DNA of 6,004 nucleotides from Methylacidiphilaceae bacterium UBA1321 (GTDB taxonomy: Bacteria; Verrucomicrobiota; Verrucomicrobiia; Methylacidiphilales; UBA1321), in the NCBI GenBank assembly GCA_002306945.1, contig DBTH01000294.1, positions 1 to 6,004 of the forward strand. The letters run 5' to 3'. The notes under the pieces were generated by a model. That model saw only the letters and a list, made by a program, of their open reading frames with translations. It did no database searches and was not told the DNA's origin. Below, in pieces: positions 5,634-6,004 of this stretch (positions within the stretch are counted from its first letter, which is position 1; each line of letters opens with the position of its first letter). Made by a program: the position numbers and the translations under genes.

Positions 5634-6004
5634 CAGGCCGCTTCTTTGTCCTGCTTGCGGCGAATGAGGGGCGGCTTTTTGCCTTCAACCACGGAACGGT
5701 TGATGGTGACTTCCTCGATGTCCTCGCGGGAGGGGATCTCGTACATGAGATCGAGCATGATCTTTTCCAGGAGGGCTCGTAAGGCGCGTGCGCCGGTGCC
5801 TTTGCGCAGGGCCTCCTGGGCAAGAGCCTTGAGGGCGTCCTTGGTGAAGTTGAGCCCGACGTTTTCCATCGAGAAAAGCTTGGTGTACTGCTTGGTCAAC
5901 GCGTTGCGGGGCTCGGTGAGGACGTTGATGAGGTCGTCTTCGCTGAGTTCGTTGAGGACGGTGACGATGGGCAGTCGTCCGATGAATTCGGGGATCAGGC
6001 CGAA
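5633..6004 (-). CDS. clpX: ATP-dependent Clp protease ATP-binding subunit ClpX, C-terminal part
   Basis: The open frame enters from the right edge and ends in TGA at 5633, giving the last 123 residues of ClpX, the AAA+ unfoldase that feeds proteins into ClpP. The visible part starts FGLIPEFIGRLPIVTVLNEL, which contains the arginine-finger motif PEFIGR. EPRNALTKQYTKLF then leads into the small AAA+ subdomain, with the sensor-2 motif GARALR at fragment residues 71-76. The last residues (KKPPLIRRKQDKEAA) form the usual charged tail. The N-terminal zinc domain, Walker motifs and pore loops lie outside the window. An apparent start inside the fragment (TTG at 5899) is an internal Leu codon of the same frame, not a gene start. 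The gene belongs to a housekeeping unit and is probably unrelated in function to the mce operon. Confidence 0.96.
   Translation of the reverse strand, partial: FGLIPEFIGRLPIVTVLNELSEDDLINVLTEPRNALTKQYTKLFSMENVGLNFTKDALKALAQEALRKGTGARALRALLEKIMLDLMYEIPSREDIEEVTINRSVVEGKKPPLIRRKQDKEAA

Noticed and set aside
5536..5823. 95-aa minus-strand open frame between clpX and mce
   Set aside because: Its 5' part is an out-of-frame reading of clpX and its 3' part is AT-rich intergenic DNA.

Overview
The window carries six complete protein genes and one partial gene, all on the minus strand, plus a strong terminator at the left end. Read in the direction of transcription (right to left) the order is: 3' end of clpX; a 189-bp AT-rich gap; methylmalonyl-CoA epimerase (mce); carboxyltransferase alpha subunit of a biotin-dependent methylmalonyl-CoA decarboxylase or propionyl-CoA carboxylase (mmdA/pccB type); a small one-helix membrane protein of the OadG / decarboxylase-delta type; a biotin carboxyl carrier protein (BCCP); a 147-bp gap with inverted repeats; a short biotin-protein ligase (birA); a succinyl-CoA:acetate/propionate CoA-transferase; and a bidirectional intrinsic terminator. 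The gaps from mce to BCCP are 41, 15 and 39 nt, and birA and the CoA-transferase gene overlap by 4 bp, so the six genes look like one operon, possibly with an internal control point ahead of birA.

Together the genes encode most of the last part of the succinate-to-propionate (methylmalonyl-CoA) pathway. The epimerase interconverts (R)- and (S)-methylmalonyl-CoA. The alpha subunit, BCCP and membrane anchor take the carboxyl group off (S)-methylmalonyl-CoA through biotin. BirA attaches biotin to the BCCP. The CoA-transferase moves CoA from propionyl-CoA to succinate (or acetate), releasing the acid. The mutase is not in the window. More strikingly, neither is the multi-membrane-spanning beta subunit (MmdB/OadB) that performs decarboxylation and sodium export, although its usual partners are.

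The organism is a Gram-negative-like bacterium with fairly high GC in coding DNA and G/C-rich third codon positions. The protein style (a short OadG-like protein ending in an EGRREIYSSHKLR tail, a BirA without a DNA-binding domain, an Ala/Pro/Ser-rich BCCP linker) makes me think of the Verrucomicrobiota/PVC group, for example propionate-forming Opitutales. This is an impression, not a demonstrated assignment.

No RNA gene, mobile element or CRISPR array was seen. The long plus-strand open frames are antisense shadows of the minus-strand genes. The genes are ordinary members of known families; the most interesting points are the missing beta subunit and the biotin ligase built into the operon.
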